DNA of 64,000 nt from JAGTVG01 sp963820995 (GCA_963820995.1 CAWGCL010000006.1:372001-436000); one strand, 5' to 3'. Shown: positions 36,016 to 45,773, counted from the first letter of the stretch. Notes: a model not told the origin generated them from the sequence alone. Numbers and translations are program-made.

Positions 36016-37065
36016 TTATACTTTCCTAACTTTTATTGAAAAAGCCATTCTTGGATTAATAACAAATACCTGCTGGATATCCGTTGAAGTGAATCCATTT
36101 GATTTTAACTTTGGAATTAGTTCTTTAAAAACTGCAGTATAAGGCGTGAATGATCCTCCCCCATCTTCCCCGGGCGAGTACCATCCTGCATCATGTGATA
36201 CAAGCACTTTACTTAACAAATCATTCTTTTTGAAATCCTTAAGCCAGTTTACATATTGGTCAGCATTCTTAGGATTCAAGCCATCTATACTTACCCAGGC
36301 ACCCATTTTTGCCGCTCTTAATCGTAAATTTCCATCGTCTTCATTTTGAGCATGTACCCAGATGAAGGCCTCCGGGGCGACTCCCTGGGACTGAAGTAAT
36401 GAAATTTCCTCAAATGCCGGAATGGCAGGGCCGGTATGAGATGCGATAGATAACCCGGTCTCTATATGGGTAAGCCCCGCTGCGCTTACGATTTTTTGAT
36501 GTAGTTCTGAAAGTGGCTCCGGGGCCACCCCTATTTTCAAAAATCCAGGTTTAATACCTGAACCATTGATCCCTGTTTCTGCTTCTTTGATCCAAAGCTC
36601 GGCTAAGGACCTACTATCTATCTCATAGGCTTTTCTTGGCATATATTTATTATCAGCCGCACCATAAAACCCAGTATTTGTCAAAAAAAGCATCCCGGTC
36701 TGATCGGAGATCTTTTTCAACAGCTCCGGATCTCTTCCAATATATTCAGGAGTACATTCAACAAAAGAATGGCAACCCAGGTCTTTAATCTCTTCAAGAT
36801 AGGGAGTGACCACACGTATTACATCGTTGTGGTTCCACCTTTTAGGATCATAATTATCCGCACCGATAAAGTCAACCAGGATATGCTCATGAGAAAGGGT
36901 AAATCCAAGTTCAGAGGCTTTGACAATCCCGTTTACGGTCATTATGTTCCCTTCTGCTATGAGATTGAATTTATCATTCAATTTTAATCCAGTAGATATT
37001 AACGGTACACCAAAGCTTAGCTTTATGGCATCTTTCAAAAAGGTTCTTCTATGTATGTTTGTCAT
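36016..37065 (-). CDS. Phosphotriesterase-family hydrolase with Tat signal
   Basis: The 349-residue protein has a twin-arginine signal (HRRTFLKDAIKL) and then a phosphotriesterase-like TIM barrel. Metal ligands are visible as LSHEHILVDF near the N-terminus, the lysine in FLKIGVA, the His in ASHTGPA, WVHAQN, and the Asp in VSHDAGW. The family contains lactonases, esterases and phosphotriesterases; the natural substrate of such Tat-exported members is not known. It probably acts in the periplasm and appears to be a single-gene unit. Confidence 0.87.
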   Translation of the reverse strand: MTNIHRRTFLKDAIKLSFGVPLISTGLKLNDKFNLIAEGNIMTVNGIVKASELGFTLSHEHILVDFIGADNYDPKRWNHNDVIRVVTPYLEEIKDLGCHSFVECTPEYIGRDPELLKKISDQTGMLFLTNTGFYGAADNKYMPRKAYEIDSRSLAELWIKEAETGINGSGIKPGFLKIGVAPEPLSELHQKIVSAAGLTHIETGLSIASHTGPAIPAFEEISLLQSQGVAPEAFIWVHAQNEDDGNLRLRAAKMGAWVSIDGLNPKNADQYVNWLKDFKKNDLLSKVLVSHDAGWYSPGEDGGGSFTPYTAVFKELIPKLKSNGFTSTDIQQVFVINPRMAFSIKVRKV

Positions 37066-37349
37066 GAATTATTTTTTAAACATCATTACACCATATTATT
37101 TCATTTATCAATCAGGATCCTTAGTCTTAAAAGAATAAATAATTGAATTTATAGAACATCGGGATATGATTTAGACTAAAATTAATAATTTCATTTTTCA
37201 TATGATAACCAATCCTAAAATCATTAATAAAGTCGAATCATTTGAGGCAATAAACGAAATTATGCTTATTGGTATTAAAAATTGAACTAAAATCTACCCA
37301 AAAAAAAAAATCAGGGTATCTTTGGCAGGAATTTATCATTTTATCCTAT

Positions 37350-38471
37350 ATGAAATTTAGTAAAGTTCAGTTCTTTGTATTGCCTTTATTAACCCTGCTT
37401 TTAGTCAGTAATTCCACTTGTCAGGAAAAAAACCATGCTGCTAAATCGCAAGATGATGACCTGCCAAAAGCCCAGTATGCAAAGAATATAATTTTAATGA
37501 TCGGAGATGGAATGGGGACCTCCCAAATTTATGCCGCTTTAATTGCAAATAAGGGACATCTCAACATGGAAGAATTTCCCATTACAGGTTTTTCAAAAAC
37601 TACATCTGCTGATGATCTGATTACAGATTCTGCAGCCGGGGGTACAGCCATGGCCACAGGAACCAAAACTAACAATGGTATGGTTGGGGTTGATCCGGAA
37701 AATGATCGAGTGGAAAATATAATTGAGATTGTAGAGAAAGATGGAAAAAGCAGCGGTCTTGTCGCCACTTCCACCATAACCCATGCAACACCTGCCAGTT
37801 TTGTGGCACATGTTCAATCCAGAAACGATTATGAGAGAATAGCATGGCAATTTCTTGAGTCTGATGTAGACGTTTTTATTGGTGGTGGGGCAGTTCATTT
37901 TATCGAACGTCTTGATGATAGGGACCTTACAATAGACTTAACAGAAAATGGTTATGAATTATGTTATTCTATGGAAGAATTGGATGCAGCCACCAGTGAA
38001 AAAATAGCAGGATTAGTATATGAAGCCAGCCCTCCTGCCATGAAAGCGGGACGGGGAAATATGTTATCAAAGTCTACAGAAAAGGCTATAGAAGTATTAT
38101 CTAAGAATGAAAACGGTTTCTTCCTAATGGTAGAAGGATCCCAGATCGACTGGGGTAATCATCAAAATAATATTGAATACCAGACCCTGGAAGTCATTGA
38201 TTTCGACAATGTAATCGGGGAAGTCCTTCAATTTGCCCGGGAAGATGGCGAAACACTGGTTATAGTCACGGCAGACCATGAAACCGGGGGACTTGGTATT
38301 AATGGAGGTAATATGGCTAAAGGTGAAATTGTACCGGGATTTACAACCATGGGCCACACTGGAGTGATGGTGCCTGTTCTTGCATATGGGCCACAGTCTG
38401 AATTATTCAGCGGTATCTATGAGAATACTGAAATCTTTTTCAAAATGCTGAAAGCACTAGGGAAAGAATAA
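37350..38471 (+). CDS. Alkaline phosphatase (PhoA superfamily)
   Basis: The start at 37350 was chosen over one 81 bases upstream because it begins with a signal peptide (MKFSKVQFFVLPLLTLLLV). Cys after STC may be a lipobox, but the motif is weak. The 373-residue product has the metal site IGDGMGTSQI, the nucleophile Ser94 in TDSAAGGTAMATG, and ATPASF, GSQIDWGNH and TADHETGG blocks that complete the three-metal active site. It likely releases phosphate from organic esters in the periplasm. A DinB-like gene starts 8 bases after its stop. Confidence 0.92.
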   Translation: MKFSKVQFFVLPLLTLLLVSNSTCQEKNHAAKSQDDDLPKAQYAKNIILMIGDGMGTSQIYAALIANKGHLNMEEFPITGFSKTTSADDLITDSAAGGTAMATGTKTNNGMVGVDPENDRVENIIEIVEKDGKSSGLVATSTITHATPASFVAHVQSRNDYERIAWQFLESDVDVFIGGGAVHFIERLDDRDLTIDLTENGYELCYSMEELDAATSEKIAGLVYEASPPAMKAGRGNMLSKSTEKAIEVLSKNENGFFLMVEGSQIDWGNHQNNIEYQTLEVIDFDNVIGEVLQFAREDGETLVIVTADHETGGLGINGGNMAKGEIVPGFTTMGHTGVMVPVLAYGPQSELFSGIYENTEIFFKMLKALGKE

Positions 38472-38479
38472 GGCATGGA

Positions 38480-39064
38480 ATGATGAGATCATCAGAACTA
38501 TTAGATGCTTTAAAAAAAGACAGCATTTCAATTAGCGATATATTCCAGAGTCAATTTTTAAATCTTTCAATAGATCAGCTTAACTGGAAGCCAACACTCC
38601 ATTCCTGGAGCATTTCTGAATGTCTTGAGCATATAGTGCTGAGCGGCCAATTCTATATAAATGAGATCACAAACAGTTTTTTAAGCCACAAACCAGAGAA
38701 AGAAACTCTTAACATTAAATTCAAACCAGGACTTATAGGGAATTATTCAGCTAAATCAATGAAGCCAAGAGATTCTGGTGAAATAAAGAATAGAATGAAA
38801 ACTTTTAGCAGAATGGAACCTGGTAAAAGTGGGATTGATACTAAAAAACTATTATTGGATTTCGGGAAATATCAGGATGACCTTATGCTTTTAATTGAAA
38901 AGGCCAGATACTATAACCTGAATACAATAAAAATTAATTCATCCATTGGGAGAATCATTCGTTTTAAGCTTGGGGATGCCTTTCGATTTGTCATTGCGCA
39001 TAATCAACGACACATTCAGCAAGCAATTAATGTTTTACAAATGGATGAATTCCCTGAGCGGTGA
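38480..39064 (+). CDS. DinB-superfamily protein
   Basis: The 194-residue protein resembles a DinB four-helix bundle. The expected metal-binding His residues are in SECLEHIVLSGQFY (helix 2) and in the C-terminal AHNQRHIQQAIN. Many DinB-like proteins bind Zn or Ni and act as thiol-dependent transferases; some are only damage-inducible proteins of unknown role. It starts 8 bases after the alkaline phosphatase stop and is likely co-transcribed with it. Confidence 0.8.
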   Translation: MMRSSELLDALKKDSISISDIFQSQFLNLSIDQLNWKPTLHSWSISECLEHIVLSGQFYINEITNSFLSHKPEKETLNIKFKPGLIGNYSAKSMKPRDSGEIKNRMKTFSRMEPGKSGIDTKKLLLDFGKYQDDLMLLIEKARYYNLNTIKINSSIGRIIRFKLGDAFRFVIAHNQRHIQQAINVLQMDEFPER

Positions 39065-39111
39065 TTTATTCGAGGTCCTACCTCAAATAAATACAAGATC
39101 TCTATAAACGA

Positions 39112-39156
39112 AAAATCCCGCCGACCTACATTGAAGCAAGCCAAGGCGGGAATTTT
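39112..39156. terminator. Bidirectional rho-independent terminator
   Basis: An 11-bp stem (AAAATCCCGCC/GGCGGGAATTTT with one bulged A, loop 39123-39144) has A on one side and T on the other. It can end the plus-strand DinB unit and the minus-strand gene at 39180. Confidence 0.75.
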
Positions 39157-39179
39157 GCCTAGTTATTTCGAGATTGATC

Positions 39180-39509
39180 CTATTTATATAACCTGTATAT
39201 TTCTACTCCTCCAACATCAGTCAGGAAATCTGCCCTTTTTATCAATTCATTGATCATGTTTGATTTTTCAGATGCACACCTGACAAGACGATTATCCTGA
39301 CTATATACTTTGACTTTTACATTTACACAATCACCAAGGTCTTTAAAATCCTCCATGAAATTTTCTTCCATTTCAAAAACTTCATATTCAGTGTCAATCG
39401 CTTCGGTGTTAATGGTCTCTGCAGAAGTCGTTAACGAACACACGCAACAAAAAACCAACAGCATCAAACTGAAAATGATTACTTTGTATATGTTTATGAG
39501 AGATTTCAA
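39180..39509 (-). CDS. Small hypothetical exported protein
   Basis: The 109-residue protein has a hydrophobic N-terminal signal (about 8-28, VIIFSLMLLVFCCVCSL), an acidic middle (about 35-60, many Glu) and a compact C-terminus with two Cys (residues about 62 and 78). Its family is not recognised. It is bounded by the terminator at 39112-39156 and a candidate sigma-54 element upstream, suggesting a separate unit. Confidence 0.6.
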   Translation of the reverse strand: MKSLINIYKVIIFSLMLLVFCCVCSLTTSAETINTEAIDTEYEVFEMEENFMEDFKDLGDCVNVKVKVYSQDNRLVRCASEKSNMINELIKRADFLTDVGGVEIYRLYK

Positions 39510-39540
39510 TAAATTGTTCGTTTGTTATCTCTTTTTATAG

Positions 39541-39557
39541 TGCCAATCACATGCCAA
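39541..39557 (-). promoter_or_regulatory. Possible sigma-54 (-24/-12) element
   Basis: Read on the minus strand, TTGGCATG lies upstream of TTGGCA, with GG and GC separated by the ten bases expected of a -24/-12 promoter (consensus TGGCACG-N4-TTGC). It would start transcription about 20 nt before the gene at 39509. One mismatch in each half makes it a weak call. Confidence 0.3.
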
Positions 39558-39681
39558 AATTTATATGTAGCTGATTTTCAGTATTTTACAAAAGTGCCAT
39601 GCCACAAGGATGTACAAAAGCGCACACTTTTATGGACGACTGGGAACACAATTTTTCGAATTATCTAAAAAATATTTCAGG

Positions 39682-40359
39682 CTATAAGTATTTCGAAATC
39701 TCTTTACAATAAAAATCCGCAAATTCATGCCGCTTCTTATACCTGTATTGCATCACCCATCTTGGGTGAGGGAGCGCCACTATTTTCACAAAGAGCTGAT
39801 ATCGTTTATTAAGTTTAATAAGATATTTATAGTTAAGGCCCCTGCCCAGGGAGAAAGCCACATTCGTATTGGCTCCAAAATCGATCTGTTGTTGAAGCCA
39901 TTTAACGAATTGAGTTTCATATTGATTTACCAGATCATCACTGTCGTAATAATTTATATTCTTGTCGTTCATTACGAAACCCAGAGGAGATACGGCCGTA
40001 AGGTAACACTTTCCAAAAAAAATATCCGCGCCACCAAAGTTCCGGATAACTTCATAAATGAACCTGGAGGACAACTCATGTCTTTTAGGCAAATTGTTTT
40101 TAATTTTGAGGGTATCCTCAAGGTGAATTGGATCCGTAAAGGGTATTGCTGTTACTCCGCCGCCAAACCTTCCAGGGTTAATCCCTATAAGAAAGATTCT
40201 TTGATTCGTATCATTATAATATTTTGTATAAAACTGGTCATTAAGTTGCTGTACCTGCGGATCCTGCATTGGATTCATAACTTCAATTCCATCCGGAATC
40301 CCCAAAGTAGAAAAATTCAGTTTTTTGTAGAATTCAAGTACATTTTCTCCAAAAGTCAT
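39682..40359 (-). CDS. SMUG2-like uracil-DNA glycosylase family protein
   Basis: The 225-residue protein resembles the SMUG2 branch of the uracil-DNA glycosylase superfamily. It has the catalytic-loop motif GINPGRFGGGVTAIPFTDP (about 58-76) and the late motif PHPRWVMQYR (about 198-207), where a His binds the uracil. SMUG2 enzymes excise deaminated or oxidised bases in base excision repair. It lies 23 bases after the symporter gene on the same strand and may be transcribed with it, though the functions are unrelated. Confidence 0.8.
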   Translation of the reverse strand: MTFGENVLEFYKKLNFSTLGIPDGIEVMNPMQDPQVQQLNDQFYTKYYNDTNQRIFLIGINPGRFGGGVTAIPFTDPIHLEDTLKIKNNLPKRHELSSRFIYEVIRNFGGADIFFGKCYLTAVSPLGFVMNDKNINYYDSDDLVNQYETQFVKWLQQQIDFGANTNVAFSLGRGLNYKYLIKLNKRYQLFVKIVALPHPRWVMQYRYKKRHEFADFYCKEISKYL

Positions 40360-40382
40360 AGAATATAAATTGAAAATTTAAT

Positions 40383-41955
40383 TCAATACTCAGCCATTCT
40401 GTTCTTCGAATTTCTTATTATTCGACTAATGATTATACCGCACAAAAAGATAGATAGTGTTCCCATCACTACTATCATATTTGTATGTAAGGGGCTTCTC
40501 AAATACGCAAGATTATCCGGTATTAATGAAGGAAAAGTCATCCATGAAATCACCAGGATTCCCATGGTAACAGATATTTTTGCTGCGGTGTTGCCTGTTG
40601 ATCTGGATATAAAACCTAAAAGAAAAAGACCAAGCATCCCGCCTGCAAATATCCCCGACAATTGCCACCAGGTATCCAGAAGGCTTTCAATCCCTATCAG
40701 GGCCAAAGAAAAGAAGGTCCCCAGGATGCCCCAGACAACTGTACTTACCTTTAAAACCCGCATAGATTCCCTTTCTGATGGATGCTGATTAAAATATCTT
40801 TTATAGAAATCTGACCAGATTATGGTAGCAGAGCTATTTAGACTTGAATCAACACTGCTCATTGCGGCAGCAAACAAGGCTGCTATCAATATCCCTGTTA
40901 TACCCTGAGGGAGTCTGTTTACCATAAAAAAGGGCAATACCCTGTCCGCTATTTCAGACATCATCAACAGAATAGGATTCAATCAAAATTTCAGAATAAT
41001 CAGCACCTTGTTGATTTTCAGTTCTAATCTCTTCATATAGTGGTTCCAACTTCCCGGGACTTTCCTGGTAATACACCCATAAACCCGTGCCGATAAAGAA
41101 AAATAGCAGTGATACCGGAATATACAATTTAGCCGCCAACCAAACAGATTTACGTGCTGAACTTGTACTATTGGCCGTATGGTAACGTTGAATAAAACTC
41201 TGATCTATCCCAAAGTTGTTAAGATTTATAAATATCCCATAAAGTATTACTACCCAGAAGGTAGATGTCGTAAAACTAAGTTTAAAATCACCCAAACTGA
41301 ATTTTTCAGCCACCATCCCTTTCTGAATTATACCCATAAATCCCCCCTCCACGTCAATGCATAAGATAATCACTATCAAGATAGCGCCAACCGTCAGGAC
41401 TATACTTTGGATTACATCTGTCCAGATAACAGCTTCTATTCCACCCAATAACGTATAGATAGTTACCAGTACCCCCATAGATAAAATAATATATGATATT
41501 TCAATTCCAGTCAAGGCATTTAATACCAGGGATACTCCAAACATGATGGAGGCCATCCTGGCCAGTTGAGTTAATAGATAGCAGATATCCATATATAACC
41601 TGGCCCAGGGACCGAATCGTTTTTCTACATGTGCATAAGCTGAAACACTCCCACTTTCCCTGTAAAATGGGACAAAATATTTGGCCGCAATCCAAGCTGC
41701 TATAGGAATAGATAAACTAAACACAAAGGCATTCCAATTACCTCCATAGGCCTTACCTGTTACCCCGATATATGTATTGCTACTTAAATAGGTTCCAAAA
41801 ATGGACAATCCAACTGCCCATGCTGGCAATATACCGCCTGCAGAAACGAAATTGTTCGAGCCACCTCCTCTTAAAGCAAAATATACTCCTGTAAGTATTA
41901 TTATGAGCACATAAATTGCAATGATGACCAGATCAAATAAAGGAAGTCCTGACAT
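40383..41955 (-). pseudogene. Solute:sodium symporter gene with one +1 frameshift
   Basis: Two overlapping frames (41955-40954 and 40982-40383) together encode a 523-residue SSS-family symporter with 13 or so membrane segments. The first frame carries the early sodium-site region (GTYLSSNTYIGVTG) and the family core up to LWVYYQ. The second carries the conserved GITGILIAALFAAAMSSVDSSLNS stretch. The frames join by a net +1 shift within 40954-40982; the exact site is unclear because this loop is variable. The second frame has only a TTG near its start, so independent expression is doubtful. Such symporters in Bacteroidota import sialic acid, sugars or organic acids. Confidence 0.85.
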
Positions 41956-42103
41956 GTATTAGAAATCGTTCATAATGTATATAAATTCTTTTATCCTGAA
42001 AGATATAGGCATAATAATAAAATTACAGCATCAAGTTTGTAAATTAAAAAATTAAAGTGAATTTAGGATTTCCATCAGGTATGATTTTTTAAAACACAGT
42101 TAT

Positions 42104-43489
42104 ATGAAATTCAATACAGGTTACTTGATCAGGATTTCTCTTGTATCTGCCCTCGGTGGTCTGCTATTTGGATATGATTGGGTGGTAATAGGTGGAGCTA
42201 AACCATTTTACGAGAAGTTTTTTGATATCACAGGCTCACCAAATTTACAAGGATGGGCTATGAGCAGTGCATTGCTTGGCTGCATTGCCGGTGCAATGAT
42301 TTCAGGCATACTGAGTGAAAAATATGGAAGGAAGAAGTCCCTAATTATATCTGCTTTCCTCTTTAGTATTTCAGCCATTGGGACCGGATTTTCAAACGAT
42401 TTATCTACTTTCATAATCTTCCGTCTGTTGGGTGGAATTGGGATTGGATTAGCTTCGACCCAATCGCCAATATATATAGCCGAGGTATCGCCGGGAACAT
42501 TGCGTGGAAGATTTGTTTCTCTTAACCAATTGACTATAGTCATTGGGATTCTGCTTGCACAGATAACCAATTATTTGATTGCAGATGCGGTAGATCCTGG
42601 TGCCACAAATGTTGAAATTTTAAACTCCTGGAATGGCCAGTGGGGCTGGCGATGGATGTTCTGGGCTGAGTCTGTTCCTGCCCTGTTCTTCTTCTTTTTG
42701 ACATTTGGAATTCCTGAAAGTCCCAGATGGCTGGCAAAATCAGGAAACTGGTCGTTGGCTGAAAAAATCCTGGTAAAGATTGGAGGCATGGAATTTGCAA
42801 ATTATTCCAGGGATGAAATTTCAAAAACAATTCAAAATGTAAATGTCCGGTTTAATTTAACTACGCTTAGACAAAGAAATATATTACCAATCGTACTTAT
42901 CGGTGTAGTATTGGCCGTATTTCAACAATGGTGTGGAATTAATGTAGTTTTTAATTATGCTGAGGAGGTTTTTGCGGCTGCGGGATATGGCATCAGCGAC
43001 ATCCTGTTTAATATCATTCTGACTGGAAGCGTAAATCTTTTATTCACTTTTGTTGCCATATCAACGGTCGATAGGTGGGGAAGAAAAAACCTGATGTTAA
43101 TGGGTGCCGGAGGATTAGCTGCGTCATATATAGTACTTGGAACATTATATTACCTCGAAATTCAAGGCTTTATGGTAGTTCTAATAGTCATCATAGCGAT
43201 TGCTGTTTATGCGATGACTCTTGCACCCATTACCTGGGTAATACTCTCAGAAATATTCCCAAATTCTGTCAGGGGTAGTGCCATGGCAGTAGCAACTGCT
43301 TCTCTTTGGGTAGCCTGTTTTATCTTAACCTATACCTTTCCCTGGCTGAATAAAACACTGAATTCTTATGGCACCTTCTGGCTCTATGCATTCATATGTA
43401 TCATAGGATTTGTATATATTAAAAGAAAACTCATCGAGACCAAAGGAAAGACTTTGGAAGAAGTTGAAAACCTGTTAACTAAAAAATAG
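42104..43489 (+). CDS. Sugar porter of the major facilitator superfamily
   Basis: The 461-residue protein has 12 membrane segments and clear sugar-porter motifs: GGLLFGYDWVVIGGA in helix 1, GRKKS after helix 2, RLLGGIGIGLASTQSPIYIAE in helices 4-5, PESPRWL before the central loop, and the C-terminal ETKGKTLEE signature. It resembles XylE/GalP-type proton symporters for pentoses or hexoses. A sulfatase gene begins directly at its stop, so sugar release and import are probably coupled. It is divergent from the symporter gene. Confidence 0.93.
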   Translation: MKFNTGYLIRISLVSALGGLLFGYDWVVIGGAKPFYEKFFDITGSPNLQGWAMSSALLGCIAGAMISGILSEKYGRKKSLIISAFLFSISAIGTGFSNDLSTFIIFRLLGGIGIGLASTQSPIYIAEVSPGTLRGRFVSLNQLTIVIGILLAQITNYLIADAVDPGATNVEILNSWNGQWGWRWMFWAESVPALFFFFLTFGIPESPRWLAKSGNWSLAEKILVKIGGMEFANYSRDEISKTIQNVNVRFNLTTLRQRNILPIVLIGVVLAVFQQWCGINVVFNYAEEVFAAAGYGISDILFNIILTGSVNLLFTFVAISTVDRWGRKNLMLMGAGGLAASYIVLGTLYYLEIQGFMVVLIVIIAIAVYAMTLAPITWVILSEIFPNSVRGSAMAVATASLWVACFILTYTFPWLNKTLNSYGTFWLYAFICIIGFVYIKRKLIETKGKTLEEVENLLTKK

Positions 43490-44988
43490 ATGCTTATGTT
43501 CCGCTATCGTCTCCATACTGAGAAACGCAGAATACCTCTAATGATCATAATGATCTTTTTGATAAGTATAATAAGTTGTGATCCTGGAAAAGAACAGTAT
43601 TCATCCCCAAATTTTCTATTTATTCTGGTTGATGATCTTGGATGGACTGATCTGGGTTGTTTTGGGAGTTCCTTTTATGAAACACCTAATATTGACAGGT
43701 TTTCAGAAAAAAGCATGAAGTTTACTCAGGCTTATGCAGCCTGCCCTGTGTGCAGTCCAACCCGAGCAAGCATAATGACCGGCAAGTATCCTGCCCGCAT
43801 AAATACCACAGACTGGTTTGGAGCTCCTCAACCCTATAATGTAGAAAAACACTGGACAAGAAATAAACCTTTAATTCCAGCTGAAGTATATTGAACATAT
43901 GCCTCTGGAAGAGATCACGATTGCTGAAATACTTAAAGAAAATGGGTATTCCACATTCTTTGCAGGTAAATGGCATCTGGGAGGAGAGGGTTTTTATCCG
44001 GAAGACCAGGGATTTGATATCAATAAGGGCGGTTGGGAAAGAGGAGGCCCGTATGGTCCCGGAAAGTATTTTACACCATACGGGAATCCAAAATTAGAAG
44101 ATGGACCAGAAGGTGAGCATCTTCCTGATCGTCTGGCGCAGGAAACAATCGATTTTATATCGATGCACAAGAATGATCCATTCTTTGCCTATTTATCCTT
44201 TTACTCTGTTCATACACCGCTGATCGGGCGTACCTGATCTCGTCGAAAAATATCAGATTAAATCCGAAACCATTGATTTTTCAAGCGAAGAGTTCATCCC
44301 AATCAATAATAATGAATGGCGGCAAGTACAAAACCATCCTGTTTATGCGGCTATGGTAGAAGCCATGGATTTAGCTGTTGGCAGGGTACTTAATGCACTG
44401 GATTCTCTGGAGATATCGGAAAATACAGTTGTATTTTTTATGTCCGACAATGGCGGCCTGAGTACAAGCGAAGGTCATCCAACAACAAATTTGCCTTTAA
44501 AAGCCGGCAAAGGGTGGTTATACGAAGGTGGCATACGTGAACCAATGATTATCCGATGGCCTGGGGTATCTGAGCCAAATAGTATATCCAGCTACCCGGT
44601 CACAAGTACAGACTTCTACCCTACCATCCTTGAAATGGCGAATATCTCACTCAATCCTGATCAACATATTGATGGGATTAGTATGGTTCCCTTGTTAAAA
44701 GGTGAAGATGAGCTATCGAGAGAGGCTATTTTCTGGCATTACCCGCATTATGGCAACCAGGGCGGCAGTCCCGGATCAGCTATACGGGCCGGCGAATACA
44801 AGCTTATTGAGAATTTTGAAGACGGGCACCTTGAACTGTATAATTTAGATACTGATATTGGGGAAACAGAAAATTTGATTGATTCCGAGCCTGATATTGC
44901 TGAATCTCTACATGCGCAACTTATAAAATGGAGATTAGAAGTAGATGCCAGGCTACCGTCAAATAATCCAGAATTTCAACCGAAATAG
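43490..44988 (+). pseudogene. Lipoprotein sulfatase (S1 family) gene with two +1 frameshifts
   Basis: Three successive frames (43490-43894, 43899-44237, 44353-44988) make a type I sulfatase of about 498 residues. The N-terminus has a hydrophobic signal with a Cys lipobox (IISC, Cys30). The metal-binding DD is in FILVDDLG, and the formylglycine signature Cys88-S-P-T-R follows. Later blocks are GKWHLGG, SDNGG and the C-terminal strands. The shifts lie near 43885-43893 (GAAGTATAT) and 44231-44236 (CGTACCTGA). Removing one base at each restores family-like sequence (PAEYIEHMPLEEITIAE and GRPDLVEKYQ). It starts at the MFS stop and is probably co-transcribed. As written, no active enzyme would be made. 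Confidence 0.85.
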
Positions 44989-44992
44989 CACT

Positions 44993-45163
44993 TTATTGTA
45001 ATACCGGGATTTTAACCCGACCTCCAATACTGTGGATATCAACAATTTCTTTTCGAATTCTGAAATAGTGTTCAGGGTACTTAGCGCTCAGTTTGGAAGG
45101 TCTTTTTCCAATAATAATCTCGATCATTGCTTCTCGAACTTGCTGTGGAGTCATCTTTTTCAT
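44993..45163 (-). CDS. Small hypothetical basic protein (56 aa)
   Basis: A 56-residue frame runs from the ATG at 45161-45163 to the TAA at 44993-44995. It starts MKKMTPQQVREAMIE and is basic and helical, with a helix-turn-helix-like rhythm in the first 35 residues. It could be a small DNA-binding protein or a remnant of a larger one. It lies between the broken sulfatase and the repeat array and is convergent with the sulfatase. No family is recognised. Confidence 0.45.
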   Translation of the reverse strand: MKKMTPQQVREAMIEIIIGKRPSKLSAKYPEHYFRIRKEIVDIHSIGGRVKIPVLQ

Positions 45164-45460
45164 AACAGAAATTATTATTTATTGATTAACAAATTATACT
45201 GTTAATGAAAAGATATGCTATAGGTAACCCAATCAAAGGATAATATATTCGAATTGATCAACCAGGAATCTTCACATAAAGAAATGAGCTCGCTTTGGAT
45301 TCGATATTTTTGCGTGTCTGAGATAGAGATTCCGGGAGCCAGATGTAGATAGTTCTATGGATCATTTTAGCGACGGGCCAGCCTGCAGCGTAAGCTTTCC
45401 CGCGGCGGAACGAACGACCGCAGGGAATGAGTGGAGCCGAGAGGGGGACCGAACGTTAAG

Positions 45461-45481
45461 AAAATGTCCAGTGGACATTTT
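45461..45481. terminator. Terminator-like hairpin at the unit 1/2 junction
   Basis: AAAATGTCC and GGACATTTT form an 8 to 9-bp stem with a short loop, and T tracts on both sides. It is the most ssrA-distal of three identical stems in the array. Confidence 0.6.
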
Positions 45482-45574
45482 TAGTGAGGGGCCAGCCTGC
45501 AGCGTAAGCTTTCCCGCGGCGGAACGAACGACCGCAGGGAGTGAGTGGAGCCGAGAGGGGGACCGAACGTTAAG

Positions 45575-45595
45575 AAAATGTCCAGTGGACATTTT
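45575..45595. terminator. Terminator-like hairpin at the unit 2/3 junction
   Basis: Same stem as at the other junctions, 114 bases from each. Confidence 0.6.
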
Positions 45596-45688
45596 TAGTG
45601 AGGGGCCAGCCTGCAGCGTAAGCTTTCCCGCGGCGGACCGAACGACCGCAGGGAGTGAGTGGAGCCGCGAGGGGGACCGAACGTTAAG

Positions 45689-45709
45689 AAAATGTCCAGT
45701 GGACATTTT
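45689..45709. terminator. Terminator of ssrA at the unit 3/4 junction
   Basis: The first terminator-like stem met by transcripts leaving ssrA on the minus strand, 65 bases past the mature tmRNA 3' end. The stem is 8 bp (AAAATGTC/GACATTTT), ending in CTT. It would give a precursor tail containing one GC-rich hairpin, to be trimmed during tmRNA maturation. Confidence 0.7.
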
Positions 45710-45773
45710 TAGTGAGGGGCCAGCCTGCAGCGTAAGCTTTCCCGCGGCGGACCGAACGACCGCAGGGAGTGAG

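Larger units (their letters stand above)
45358..45773. repeat. Tandem array of 114-bp units attached to the 3' end of ssrA
   Basis: Three full units (45358-45471, 45472-45585, 45586-45699) and the first 74 bases of a fourth (45700-45773) run directly into the tmRNA 3' end at 45774. The unit is about 60% GC against ~37% around it. Unit positions 75-97 are a degenerate copy of the last ~22 nt of tmRNA. Positions 42-68 form a 7-bp GC hairpin with one bulge, and each unit junction makes a terminator-like stem. Units 3 and 4 are identical over their shared 74 bases, units 2 and 3 differ at 2 positions, and unit 1 differs from unit 2 at about 6. Confidence 0.93.

Noticed and set aside
39727..40368. 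213-residue plus-strand frame opposite the SMUG2-like gene
   Set aside because: The minus-strand frame has clear glycosylase motifs. The antisense frame is a shadow, rich in Ile/Lys/Tyr, with no family features.
45358..45773. CRISPR array
   Set aside because: The 114-bp units are contiguous, with no unique spacers between them and no cas genes nearby.
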